Source: Thereva unica
Lineage: Eukaryota; Arthropoda; Insecta; Diptera; Therevidae
Assembly: GCA_949987705.1 (NCBI GenBank)
Contig: OX465281.1
Coordinates: 162,392,393-162,456,392, forward strand
Direction of reading: 5' to 3'
DNA: 64,000 nt
Shown: one piece after another, positions 42,320 through 53,355 of the stretch
Layout of the letters: each line of letters starts with the position of its first letter
How positions within the stretch are numbered: position 1 is the first letter of the stretch
Made by a program: the position numbers and the translations under genes
The notes under the pieces: generated by a model
Database searches by the model: none
Told to the model about the DNA's origin: nothing
What the model saw: only the letters and a program-made list of their open reading frames with translations

Positions 42320-43380
42320 GTACAGAGAAAAATGTATTGTTTTGTTTTTGTTGCATTTTCTTTAGAAGAATCGACTTATACAGAAATGTTATGCGGGATT
42401 TTAAACATTTATTTAAAAAACATGAAACAAGCGCTACGAATTTAAAAAATGCTTCAAATTACTAAACCTTCGGGACGGTTAATATTATCGCACAGATCGA
42501 TGCAGGATGCGTGAGTTCCACAGCGAAATATAAATAATCTAGTATTAAGTCGAATTTTTTTAGCTCTTCGTGGCCACGACACCATGCTCTCCCAAGCGAA
42601 AAGAATTAATAATCGAAATTTGCAACAAACATGGTCTATATTCAAAAACAAAAAAAAAGAATCCCTTCATTGTTTTGAATTGATCCAAGGTGAAGTTTGG
42701 GACAGTTAGTGAAGCAACTGGTTTATTAAAACTTCTAAAAGACCAGGAGTTTATATTTTATTTATTATCACATTGATCCCAGTAGGACCTGTAAGCTTAC
42801 AGAAGTACTGAAATAAGCACTTACTAGTAAGGGGTAAGCCTTACCATACCCTTTATTAAATTGCTTATTTTTACACACGGCCTTAGAGTAGTTACTTAAG
42901 TACTTACCTTTTAGTACTTATAGAACTACTCAACTTAGAACAGTTAGAAATTACGTATGTATTTCAAAAATACGAAAACAAATGAGTCATCGGCCAAATT
43001 CTCACTTGTTTGGGTCTAACTCTAGATTACACCTTACCATATGCCTTCTCTTGTAATGGCTTATATAAGGGCTCATTTAACGCCAAGAAAATAAGGGTAC
43101 TCCTTAACAGATTCAAAAATGACTTCTATTCAGGAGTTATATTCATTTTTAAAAGAAAATAATCTAGATGAGGCTTTTAAGCAAATTTCTATTTTATCTA
43201 TAATATAAAAATGAATCGCTAAATGTGTTGCTAAGCGCAAAACTCGAGAACGGCTGGACCTATTGGACTAATTTTTTTTTTCGAATATTCGTTTAAGTAC
43301 GAGGATGGTTCTTACGGAGAGAAAAATTTAAAAAATTGCCTGAAAAAACAAAAAAATGGTAATTTTAGGAATTTTCACTT

Positions 43381-43527
43381 CATTTTAGTTTCAATAGCTT
43401 CATGGCCTACCTATTGTTTGACAAATGTAAAATTGTCATTAAATTGAATCATTACATTTAATGAAAATTTCAAATTTACGCAGCTGTCAAACAATAGGTA
43501 GGCCATGACGCTATTGAAACTAAAATG
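43381..43527. mobile_element. 147-bp palindromic MITE inside Helitron copy 3
   Basis: Same as 8263-8409 in copy 1, opposite strand. Confidence 0.8.
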
Positions 43528-43529
43528 AT

Positions 43530-45190
43530 CCACAGCGGCCGTCTCAAGAGGGCGGTGTACCACTTTCTTCACAACCACCTCGACATGGGTATCAAATGAA
43601 AGGGTATGATAAGTAGAATACAATAAGCAATGTAGTATACAAAATATATCTTTAGATCCATGGCGCCCGTCTCAAGAGGGCGGGGTACCACTTTCTTCAC
43701 AACCACCTCGACATGGGTATCAAATGAAAGGGTATGATAAGTAGAATACAATAAGCAATGTAGTATACAAAATATATCTTTAGATCCATGGCGGCCGTCT
43801 CAAGAGGCCGGATTACCACTTTCTTCACAACCACCTCAACATGGGTATCAAATGAAAGGGTATGTTAAGTAGAATATAATAAGCAATGTAGTATACAAAA
43901 TATATCTTTCGATCCATGGCGGCCATCTCAAGAGGGCGGGGTACCACTTTCTTCACAACCACCACGACATGGGTATCAAATGAAAGGGTATGATAAGTAG
44001 AATACAATAAGCAATGTAGTATACAAAATATATCTTTAGATCCATGGCGGCCGTCTCAAGAGGCCGGATTACCACTTTCTTCACAACCACCTCAACATGG
44101 GTATCAAATGAAAGGGTATGTTAAGGAGAATACAATAAGCAATGTAGTATACAAAATATATCTTTAGATCCATGGCGGCCGTCTCAAGAGGGCGGGGTAC
44201 CACTTTCTTCACAACCACCTCGACATGGGTATCAAATGAAAGGGTATGATAAGTAGAATACAATAAGCAATGTAGTATACAAAATATATCTTTAGATCCA
44301 TGGCGGCCGTCTCAAGAGGCCGGATTACCACTTATTTCTTCACAACCACCTCAATATGGGTATCAAATGAAAGGGTATGATAAGTAGAATACAATAAGCA
44401 ATGTAGTATACAAAATATATCTTTAGATCCATGGCGGCCGTCTCAAGAGGGCGGGGTACCACTTTCTTCACAACCACCACGACATGGGTATCAAATGAAA
44501 GGGTATGATAAGTAGAATACAATAAGCAATGTAGTATACAAAATATATCTTTAGATCCATGGCGGCCGTCTCAAGAGGCCGGATTACCACTTTCTTCACA
44601 ACCACCTCAACATGGGTATCAAATGAAAGGGTATGTTAAGGAGAATACAATAAGCAATGTAGTATACAAAATATATCTTTAGATCCATGGCGGCCGTCTC
44701 AAGAGGGCGGGGTACCACTTTCTTCACAACCACCTCGACATGGGTATCAAATGAAAGGGTATGTTAAGGAGAATACAATAAGCAATGTAGTATACAAAAT
44801 ATATCTTTAGATCCATGGCGGCCGTCTCAAGAGGCCGGATTACCACTTTCTTCACAACCACCTCAACATGGGTATCAAATGAAAGGGTATGATAAGTAGA
44901 ATACAATAAGCAATGTAGTATACAAAATATATCTTTAGATCCATGGCGGCCGTCTCAAGAGGCCGAATTAACACTTTCTTCACAACCACCTCAACATGGG
45001 TATCAAATGAAAGGGTATGATAAGTAGAATACAATAAGCAATGTAGTATACAAAATATATCTTTAGATCCATGGCGGCCGTCTAAAGAGGCCGGATTACC
45101 ACTTTCTTCACAATCCCCTCAACATGGGTATCAAATGAAAGGGTATGATAAGTAGAATACAATAAGCAATGTAGTAGACTCAATATACCG
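43530..45190. repeat. 128-bp tandem array, about 13 units (Helitron copy 3)
   Basis: Landmark GGGTATCAAATGAAAGGG recurs every 128 bp (one unit is 131 bp because of a TTA insertion near 44335). Units with GGCGGGGTACC and GGCCGGATTACC alternate in the middle, which suggests duplication of two-unit blocks. Confidence 0.95.
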
Positions 45191-46639
45191 ATTCATGGCG
45201 GCCGACGCAAGACCAATGTTCTTTGAGGCATTTCATCTGTGTAAAATTCATATCTCGAAAAATATTAAGTCAATGGATGGTTTTTATTGTTTACTATTGA
45301 CTTATGGGTGCAGCGTAGGCGCACCGGGTCCCAGCTAGTTAGAAATAATATTAACCACACACTTTTCAACAGCCGAATCTGAACGGCTATTCAATACTTT
45401 AAAAGATATTAAAACGTACAAATTCATAATCCATCGCTATGGACCAATAAATATTCCAAATTTAAATGAAAAGTTATTGAATTGTTCGCGCAGAAATAAA
45501 ACATTTTCTTTCTTTTATTGATTTGTTGAATTGTTAAATATTTTATTATTCGTTTTTCAAAGAAGTTGAGATTTATACTCTTCAAATTAGTGGGATAGGC
45601 CTAAATTTGATAACAATGAATAGAGCTAAGTTCCTTTTTATAAAATCATTTCTCATATTTTCTTTTTTAAACAAATGGAGCTATTAATTTTGAGAAACGA
45701 ACAACATATTTTAGGTTAACGCTCTGAATGCAGTACCTCTAATCTGAATGTTATTCTACGTGCATGCTTAGTAAACACGAGTGATTCAGTTTATTTCCAT
45801 CTTACGCAGGTACAAAAATTTCAGTTAAGAAATAGATTGGTCAATTTTGAACAGCTAAATTCAAACAAAATTTAGATAAAATTATACCAATATAAAAAAT
45901 TTTAAAATCAAAGGAGCGTTTATTTAAGTATTTTTAATGTGAACAAATACATGTAAAATACACTGAAAATCCAATTGGAATGTTTAGTGCAGTTGGCCTG
46001 TAAGATAGGATGGAAACCAACATAAAAATAATTATATTAATAACTAATTTTTTTTTCAATTCCACCAAGTTTTAGAGGCAGGAGCCGCCACTGCTAATGC
46101 GGCATAACGAGCTGAGAGACCACCATCGACAACATTGACTAGCTTCTTTGCAATGTGTGAAGCAGATCCATTCGCAGCGACGCTGATGTACCAAATGCCC
46201 AAGTATTACACTTGGAATCAATCAACAAAGAAATTCCAACGTCGCAAACAAGGAACCCCAGTTCCAGATTGGCCACAGGTGTTTTCCACTGATGCGCTAG
46301 ATCGCATGTATAGTGTTCATCCTAGAAATGGTGAATGTTTTTATTTTCGACTGCTGTTGGTAAATGTACGTGGACCAAAATCATTTGCGCTTTTGAAAAC
46401 TGTCAATGGCCACCAGAGCCAAACATATCGAGAAGCATGTCAACTATTGGGTTTGCGAACGATTCTCATTGGGATTTAACACTTGCGGATTCAGTTGTTT
46501 CATCAAATACGTACCAAATACGAACGCTGTTCGCAATTATCATCACCACATGTTTCCCTTCACAACCAATTCAGTTATGGAACAAATACAAAGACAACAT
46601 ATGTGAAAATATCTTGCATCGCTTGCGCATTCGAACGAA

Positions 46640-47260
46640 TAACCCTGACATGTTGTTCTGTGTCAGAAGATTTTGCCGTAATTAAATCATTTTCGAGAAG
46701 TTTTCATAATACACTACTCCATCTTTTAGCCGTTGCTTCGATAAATCACTGTGTAAGGAGCTATCAGGAGTTTCTTCGACACTGTGTGAACAACTTGCTT
46801 CGCTTGATGACATAAAGTAAATTGTACATAAATTTTTCAAAGTAAATTTCACTGCACAAATACATCTGTTCGTGACAAAATTCAAAAATAAACTGCTGAA
46901 CAGAGCTCGAATAAATGCGTAGTACACGCATAAGAGTGAGTGAAAAAGACCTTGGATCCATGTTTATACATTTATATATTTATATAATTTATATAATGAA
47001 AAATAAGAAGAAACTAGTTGGGATGTAGGTTCGACCCTTTCGTTCCACACGATCAACTTCCCAGTATGATGGATGTTGAATATATGATTGGATATTTTAA
47101 TAATAAATGAACAATAGGCAATATAGAATATATCTATAATACTGAGAATTTGTCACAATTGTTTATAAATATTTTCGCTAAAATGTCAAACTAAATGTGC
47201 GCACTTACAAGATTAGGATGACGAAAATAAATATAAAATTGATGTATTAATGTTTTTCGG
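46640..47260. other. Unassigned stretch after the Helitron gene
   Basis: AT-rich; short open frames on both strands only. The first 150 bases may be decayed Helitron coding sequence. Nothing else recognised. Confidence 0.4.
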
Positions 47261-47261
47261 A

Positions 47262-47890
47262 ACCTCAATGAAGTCGATATAGTTTTTAGTTCGCGCGGTA
47301 TCGTGCAGGTACAAAAATCACTTAAGTCATTTAAACCAAAAACCGCTGGACCGAATATTATAAAAATCTTTTCAGATTATATTGTCGCTAATACGCTTCG
47401 AACGGCACCTCAAGTAAGTCAATATCTTTCGTGGTTCGGGCGATATCGTGCAGGAACAAAAATCACTTACGCCGCTTAAACAAAAAAACGGCTGGACCGA
47501 ATTTTATGAAAATCTTTTCAGATCATATTTCGGTTAATACGCTTCGAACGACACCTCAACTAAGTCGATATCTTTTATAGTTCGCGCGATATCGTGCAGG
47601 TACAAAAATCACTTAAGTCATTTAAACCAAAAAACCGCTAGACCGAATATTATAAAAATCTTTTCAGATTATATTGTCGCTAATACGCTTCGAACGGCAC
47701 CTCAAGTAAGTCAATATCTTTCGTGGTTCGGGCGATATCATGCAGGTACAAAAATCACTTACGTCGCTTAAACAAAAAAACGGCTGGACCGAATTTCATG
47801 AAAATCTTTTCAGATCATATTTCGGTTAATACGCTTCGAACGACACCTCAACGAACTCGATATCAGTTTTGGTTCGCGCGATATCGTGCA
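47262..47890. repeat. Tandem repeat, 146-bp unit, in a two-unit higher-order pattern
   Basis: Starts of units CACCTCAAnnAAnTCnATAT at about 47262, 47408, 47555, 47699 and 47845. Units 1 and 3 share CTTAAGTCATTTAAACC and GATTATATTGTCGC; units 2 and 4 share CGCTTAAACAAAAAAACGG and GATCATATTTCGGTT. So the true period is about 292 bp, twice. Confidence 0.88.
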
Positions 47891-47904
47891 GGAAAAAATG
47901 ACCA

Positions 47905-48060
47905 CATCCGTACGCACATACACACACACACACATACTTCCTCCCAATTTTTTGCTTAAAATGCTCCTGGGACCTTGAAAGATGAAAATACGTTGAAATT
48001 TTCGATTTCGATTTTCGGACCGATTACAATAACTTCCTATACTGGGAAGTTAAAAAAAAG
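47905..48060. repeat. CA-rich simple repeat and AACTTCC inverted motif
   Basis: ACACACACACAC at about 47920-47935, then AACTTCCTATACTGGGAAGTT, a short palindrome, at 48031-48051 and an A/G-rich run. Confidence 0.6.
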
Positions 48061-48085
48061 AAAAAAGAGAAATAAAAAAAAAGTC

Positions 48086-48160
48086 AGTCAGCTGGATTTG
48101 AACCCGTACATGCTGGCGTGCGAGTCTGATGCATTACCACTTACGCCACGGTACGCTCAA
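48086..48160 (-). repeat. tRNA-like relic (SINE head or LTR module)
   Basis: On the minus strand, TGGCGTAAGTGG (A box) and GGGTTCAAATCC (B box) at tRNA spacing, followed by a T9 run that would stop pol III. The anticodon arm does not pair well, so it is not a tRNA gene. Confidence 0.55.
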
Positions 48161-48617
48161 CCGGCATTTAACATAACTTATATATAAAGTGCGGGGTAAT
48201 CTTTAGATGCATTTTTCTCAGCTTCTACTGAGCGTTGCGCTGAAATATTCTACAGCGGTAGTACCCACATGGTATACTACCACTATACTAAATTTCATTT
48301 AAATCCGTTTCCCCAAGGTCATGCCGTCCCCTTGTTAGAGAAGTTCAACTAAATTACATTTCATTTTTGTAATCGAAATGATCTCATTACTGTTGTGAAA
48401 TGTGAAAAAAAATTTTCCTTTCCAAATATAAATCAAAAAATATAATTTTTCTTCATCTTTTAAGCCCCAAACGAAATGTTACAAAAAACGAAGCCATCTG
48501 GTGGCGAAACGGAGTTCGCCGGGTTTGCTATGACGGGCGGGCCTATCCCCTATCCCCTTACGAACAACTACTTTGTAGTCACCACTCTGGAATTTGAAAA
48601 TTTTTTATTGCAGTTTC
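48161..48617. other. Unassigned stretch before the inverted repeat
   Basis: AT-rich with one GC-richer block (48490-48560). No gene or repeat end recognised; it may hold the 5' end of the transposase element that follows. Confidence 0.35.
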
Positions 48618-50189
48618 GGATAGCTTGATTCTTTAATTATATAGTGGTAAAAGTTAAAATTTGATAGAATCATTACAGATATTGTTTTTCAACAATTTGT
48701 CCGACGACAATTTGAGCGTTTGGCTCAGCGCCTCTCTCTTTGTACGCAGCTTGAATTGTCATTGTTATGTTTTCAAGATACGCAAAATATCCAAAAATTG
48801 TGCAATTCGGTTAGAAATTGCAGATTTTATCCTCTTTGATTGGACCTCCTTACTTGTTACGAATTTGTTTTGACTTTCTAAAATTTATTCAAGGTTCGGC
48901 GAGTGAAAATCCGTCGGACGATGCCAGACCGAAACGACGCCAGAAACAAAAAGTACTGCCACAGAAAAACGCCAAAAACGGCGGAATCGAGGCAAGTCTT
49001 ACGTTACTGCGCAAAACAAAAAAGTTGATAAACCGAGATGCGAAAAATTAAAAGATTGCAAACGGCGGTGCAACGTAAGTATTACGAGAGGTGATCAGAA
49101 ACACAATTTCAACAAGCATTGGAATCAAGGAAGTTACCTGAAAAGAAAGGCTAACATGAGAAATCTCGTTGATGTATGCTCTAAACACCGGTGCCGCAGC
49201 AAGGATGAGAATGATCCTAAAAAAATTCGAAGATACACGGTGAAATACTCTCTAGAAACTGAATCGGACAAGGTGCAAGTCTGTCAGCGCTGTTTCTTAG
49301 CTACTCTGGGTGAAACAAAAGCTTTTGTGGAAAATTTAGCCAAGCAAATTTGGGAGAATACAAAAGGTTTACCTGATCAAGAGAGACGAGGAAAACGAAT
49401 TCCAGTGAACAAACTGTCAGACGAAAAAGTGGCTGAAGTTCGGGCTCTGATTTGAGCATCTCCAAAATGTACAAGCTGTACGTCGCCGAATGTGAATCGT
49501 CAGTTGGCGAAACTAGGTATCGCGAAATTTTTACCGGCACAGGAATCAAATTCAAGCCACCTAAGATAGATACCTGCCACAAGTGTGACTTATTTGCGGT
49601 GCAATTGAAGTATGAGGCGGACGAAGATCGGAAGAAAGAAGTGCTGGAGTTGAGAAAAAATCATCTCGACGACGTGGACTCGGCATTGGAAGTGAAAGCG
49701 AAAGACAAACACGCAGCGAAAGATTCAAATGGGTCTATGATTATGTGCTCCTTTGACTTGCAGCAATGCCTACGAACTCCTTCGCTTAGTACGTCCATCG
49801 CGTTTTATAAAAGAGCCTTGTAGACCTACAATCTGACCGTCAACAACAACACGATGTCTGAAACGACATGTTACATATGGAATGAAACTGTTTCTAAACG
49901 AGGAAGCAACGAAATAACTCCTTGTATTTATAAGTTCCTCGGGACAGTGAGTGTGGATCGCGTTGCTGTTTTCCGATTCGTGCTATGGACAAAACAAAAA
50001 CAAAACCATGATGGGTATGTTATCCATAAGCGTCGCGAACCACCCCACCTTGAAAATAGTTGATCACAAATTTTTAGAGCCTGGGCACACGCACATGGAA
50101 TGTGACACCGATCATTCAGCGAGCTAAGAAACAAACAAAGAAATTCACTGGCCAGACGATTGGTACCAGTTTGTACGCGATGCGAAGAG

Positions 50190-50192
<3 letters not shown>
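48618..50192 (+). repeat. Left arm of a 1,575-bp inverted repeat
   Basis: Position x pairs with 101600 minus x in the right arm with no indel: all coding frames in the two arms have mirrored coordinates and identical translations. The right arm stops at the N gap, so the repeat may continue. Confidence 0.93.
48661..50192 (+). pseudogene. DDE-transposase-like pseudogene, left copy
   Basis: Broken into frames 48818-49051, 49156-49455, 49452-49823 and 49854-50063. Recognisable are VCSKHRCRSK, VCQRCFLATLG, DTCHKCDLFAVQLK and CSFDLQQCLRTPSLSTSIAF followed by YNLTVNN and CYIWNET. This order matches a common insect transposase-like family that I know only as uncharacterised proteins; the FDLQQ aspartate is probably catalytic. 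Stops (after VRALI and after YKRAL) and frameshifts disable it. It is cut at 50192 by an (AT)n array; the remaining C-terminus exists only in the right copy. Confidence 0.6.

Positions 50193-50262
<70 letters not shown>
50193..50262. repeat. (AT)n microsatellite
   Basis: An AT run at the inner end of the left arm, next to the GGTCGCGCGG element end. Confidence 0.97.
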
Positions 50263-50266
50263 CTGT

Positions 50267-50640
50267 GGTCGCGCGGAGGAATCAGGTAACTCCATTTTTT
50301 TGGAAAATTGAAAAACCCCTAAAAATGGAATGTTTTTTGATTCACTATCATTCTATCAGAGTGAAATTTTAATATTGCACATCATTTCCGAGTTATTGAG
50401 AAACAAAAAAACTCGTAAATGATGCATTTTGGGAAATAACAAGGCAACTCCATACCATTTGGGGAAAAACAAGGCAACTCCACAAAATTTTTAATTTATA
50501 ATTAGAAGATTCAACTCAAATTCAAACATAATTTATTTATAACATTATATTTAACAAATCGTAGGCTGAATATATCATAAATTGACATCTTTTTATGTTT
50601 TCCAGTCTTCAATGGCTGCTTTGATGGAGTACAACTACTT
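50267..50640 (-). mobile_element. Terminal non-coding part of the GGTCGCGCGG element
   Basis: GGTCGCGCGGAGGAATCAGG at the edge, then AAGGCAACTCCA words twice (about 50440 and 50470). It lies downstream of the right transposase copy on the minus strand, so it should be that element's 3' end. The end at 31621 is the same family. Confidence 0.55.
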
Positions 50641-52982
50641 TTTTTTCTGTTGCAACCTTGCAGATTTTCTTGTGACTGAGGTTTCATCGTTCGGTTGACT
50701 ATTCACAGTGTTTTTCGATTTGCGGCTCACGATTTTCTTTCGCATCTTTCGACGCGGTTCCGGATCCTGTGCAGCATCTTCGCCAGACTGCTCATCACCA
50801 TTGCCTTTCCTCTCGCGCCCTTTTTCCGACGATCTTTTTCTTTTGGGTTTTTGTCGGTCTGCGCTCGAACTTGAAGTGCTTTGTTCGATTTCGTAACCTT
50901 GGCGTTTACCTTTCTGGTCACACTTTTCCTCTGGTTTTTTCTGGTCGGCTGCTCGCCAACGGTAGTCGCGCTTTCGTCTAAATCACCTCGCGAATCGAGA
51001 AACTCAAGATCAGGATCTATATTCACCTCAGTCGCCTTGTATATTTGGGGTAGATTTTCGTAAAAACAGTGCACGTCCTCTCGCAAAAGTGGTAACAAGC
51101 TTACTAAATCTTTTTTCTTTTCTTTAGTAATTGGAAGGGTACTGTGATTACATGGAACTAGGTGATCATCTAACTTTGCGTTAGGTTCTTCCCGGAGATG
51201 CAGTGTGAAAAAGGGGTCGTCTTCAGACAGGGTATTTTTATATCTAACAATACCCTGTTCTTCCTTTACATATCTGAGCCACTTTACATCGCTGATTCTG
51301 AAAGGTGCGTTTTCTGGCAGCGTTTTGGGACAACCAAAGTGCCTTTGAAAAGTTCGTCATAGCTGAAAATATCAGACTGGTCCAAGATAACAACTCGGAA
51401 AGTATTGGAACTCTTCGCATCGCGTACAAACTGGTACCAATCGTCTGGCCAGTGAATTTCTTTGTTTGTTTCTTAGCTCGCTGAATGATCGGTGTCACAT
51501 TCCATGTGCGTGTGCCCAGGCTCTAAAAATTTGTGATCAACTATTTTCAAGGTGGGGTGGTTCGCGACGCTTATGGATAACATACCCATCATGGTTTTGT
51601 TTTTGTTTTGTCCATAGCACGAATCGGAAAACAGCAACGCGATCCACACTCACTGTCCCGAGGAACTTATAAATACAAGGAGTTATTTCGTTGCTTCCTC
51701 GTTTAGAAACAGTTTCATTCCATATGTAACATGTCGTTTCAGACATCGTGTTGTTGTTGACGGTCAGATTGTAGGTCTACAAGGCTCTTTTATAAAACGC
51801 GATGGACGTACTAAGCGAAGGAGTTCGTAGGCATTGCTGCAAGTCAAAGGAGCACATAATCATAGACCCATTTGAATCTTTCGCTGCGTGTTTGTCTTTC
51901 GCTTTCACTTCCAATGCCGAGTCCACGTCGTCGAGATGATTTTTTCTCAACTCCAGCACTTCTTTCTTCCGATCTTCGTCCGCCTCATACTTCAATTGCA
52001 CCGCAAATAAGTCACACTTGTGGCAGGTATCTATCTTAGGTGGCTTGAATTTGATTCCTGTGCCGGTAAAAATTTCGCGATACCTAGTTTCGCCAACTGA
52101 CGATTCACATTCGGCGACGTACAGCTTGTACATTTTGGAGATGCTCAAATCAGAGCCCGAACTTCAGCCACTTTTTCGTCTGACAGTTTGTTCACTGGAA
52201 TTCGTTTTCCTCGTCTCTCTTGATCAGGTAAACCTTTTGTATTCTCCCAAATTTGCTTGGCTAAATTTTCCACAAAAGCTTTTGTTTCACCCAGAGTAGC
52301 TAAGAAACAGCGCTGACAGACTTGCACCTTGTCCGATTCAGTTTCTAGAGAGTATTTCACCGTGTATCTTCGAATTTTTTTAGGATCATTCTCATCCTTG
52401 CTGCGGCACCGGTGTTTAGAGCATACATCAACGAGATTTCTCATGTAAGCCTTTCTTTTCAGGTAACTTCCTTGATTCCAATGCTTGTTGAAATTGTGTT
52501 TCTGATCACCTCTCGTAATACTTACGTTGCACCGCCGTTTGCAATCTTTTAATTTTTCGCATCTCGGTTTATCAACTTTTTTGTTTTGCGCAGTAACGTA
52601 AGACTTGCCTCGATTCCGCCGTTTTTGGCGTTTTTCTGTGGCAGTACTTTTTGTTTCTGGCGTCGTTTCGGTCTGGCATCGTCCGACGGATTTTCACTCG
52701 CCGAACCTTGAATAAATTTTAGAAAGTCAAAACAAATTCGTAACAAGTAAGGAGGTCCAATCAAAGAGGATAAAATCTGCAATTTCTAACCGAATTGCAC
52801 AATTTTTGGATATTTTGCGTATCTTGAAAACATAACAATGACAATTCAAGCTGCGTACAAAGAGAGAGGCGCTGAGCCAAACGCTCAAATTGTCGTCGGA
52901 CAAATTGTTGAAAAACAATATCTGTAATGATTCTATCAAATTTTAACTTTTACCACTATATAATTAAAGAATCAAGCTATCC
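50641..52982 (-). pseudogene. DDE-transposase-like pseudogene, right copy (longer)
   Basis: Same protein as the left copy with the same disabling stops, plus the C-terminus: after the arm it continues VKWLRYVKEEQGIVRYKNTL, DDHLVPCNHSTLPITKEKK, LLPLLREDVHCFYENLP and a basic tail (frame 50727-51098). The 5' part runs into the N gap. Shared disabling changes mean duplication happened after the gene died. Confidence 0.6.
51408..52982 (-). repeat. Right arm of the 1,575-bp inverted repeat
   Basis: Mirror of 48618-50192. Spacer between arms: 50193-51407. Confidence 0.93.
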
Positions 52983-53182
52983 NNNNNNNNNNNNNNNNNN
53001 NNNNNNNNNNNNNNNNNNNNNNNNNNNNNNNNNNNNNNNNNNNNNNNNNNNNNNNNNNNNNNNNNNNNNNNNNNNNNNNNNNNNNNNNNNNNNNNNNNNN
53101 NNNNNNNNNNNNNNNNNNNNNNNNNNNNNNNNNNNNNNNNNNNNNNNNNNNNNNNNNNNNNNNNNNNNNNNNNNNNNNNNNN
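52983..53182. other. Assembly gap, 200 N
   Basis: Exactly 200 N, a conventional placeholder length. True distance and adjacency are unknown. Confidence 1.
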
Positions 53183-53355
53183 TACTACATAATTTGTAAT
53201 GTAAAGTGGTGTTGAATATAAATTATTATCTATCAATCATTGTAATCTCAATTATGTCATAAGAATTAATTTTTATTTTCATTTAAAAATTAAAATATTG
53301 TTTTTAACCAGCATTGTTAGTTTATCATGTCAAAAGAAGATGATATTAAATACTC
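53183..53355. other. Short AT-rich flank before BEL-2
   Basis: No feature except an ATG-started stretch (53328-53355) that is interrupted by the LTR. Confidence 0.4.

Larger units (their letters stand above)
43197..45338 (+). mobile_element. Non-autonomous Helitron with 128-bp minisatellite, copy 3
   Basis: Starts TCTATAATATAAAAATG after A (43196) and ends GGGTCCCAGCTAG before T (45339); perfect GGTGC/GCACC hairpin near the end. The longest copy, with about 13 units and the 147-bp palindrome at 43381-43527. Confidence 0.95.
43119..45521 (+). pseudogene. hAT transposase C-terminal (dimerisation) region, split by a Helitron
   Basis: 43119-43196 reads MTSIQELYSFLKENNLDEAF and KQISIL; 45339-45521 continues in the same frame with LEIILTTHFSTAESERLFN and TLKDIKTY to a TGA. 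The wording matches the hAT dimerisation region (TxAEAERxFSTLKRIKT). The Helitron sits between the two pieces with no base gained or lost. A TATATAAGG word at 43063 is probably incidental. Confidence 0.8.
41177..46101 (+). mobile_element. hAT element, decayed, with nested Helitron
   Basis: Ends CAGTGGCGGCTCGTCC (41185) and GGAGCCGCCACTG (46093) with the 8-bp duplication CTAATGCG on both sides (41177-41184, 46094-46101). Net length about 2.77 kb without the Helitron. hAT elements have 8-bp duplications and CAGTGGCGG ends are common among those with a TTF/ZMYM1-type transposase. The first 900 bp (41200-42100) and 45522-46080 are AT-rich and non-coding. GGGGCTTAGCCCC near the left end is palindromic. 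Confidence 0.93.
32468..46460 (+). pseudogene. Autonomous Helitron Rep/helicase gene, N-terminal part, interrupted twice
   Basis: Three pieces read through in one frame when the two insertions are ignored: 32468-32610 (IVPYCPLLSRIFKTHANVE, KYLCKYVTKG), 40980-41184 (MGRYVNVSTNESLWRLLSF, AVHLENGQKVYFTEANA) and 46102-46460 (KYYTWNQSTKKFQRRKQGTP, RLLLVNVRGPKSF). These are conserved words of the Helitron-like N domain between the Rep nuclease and the helicase. A TAA at 46105 and a frameshift near 46455 (continuing WDLTLADSVVSSN, QIRTLFAIIITTCFPS to about 46640) show decay. Neither the HUH nuclease nor the helicase motifs are visible. I cannot link it to the minisatellite Helitrons. Confidence 0.85.

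Noticed and set aside
43060..43121. TATA-box promoter and new gene start before MTSIQELYS
   Set aside because: The frame is the C-terminal part of the hAT transposase, continuing after the Helitron.
46135..46815. Three overlapping plus-strand frames as separate genes
   Set aside because: They are frameshifted pieces and shadows of one Helitron Rep/helicase gene.
52927..53236. Two 90-codon frames across the N gap
   Set aside because: Almost all residues are unknown because the bases are N.
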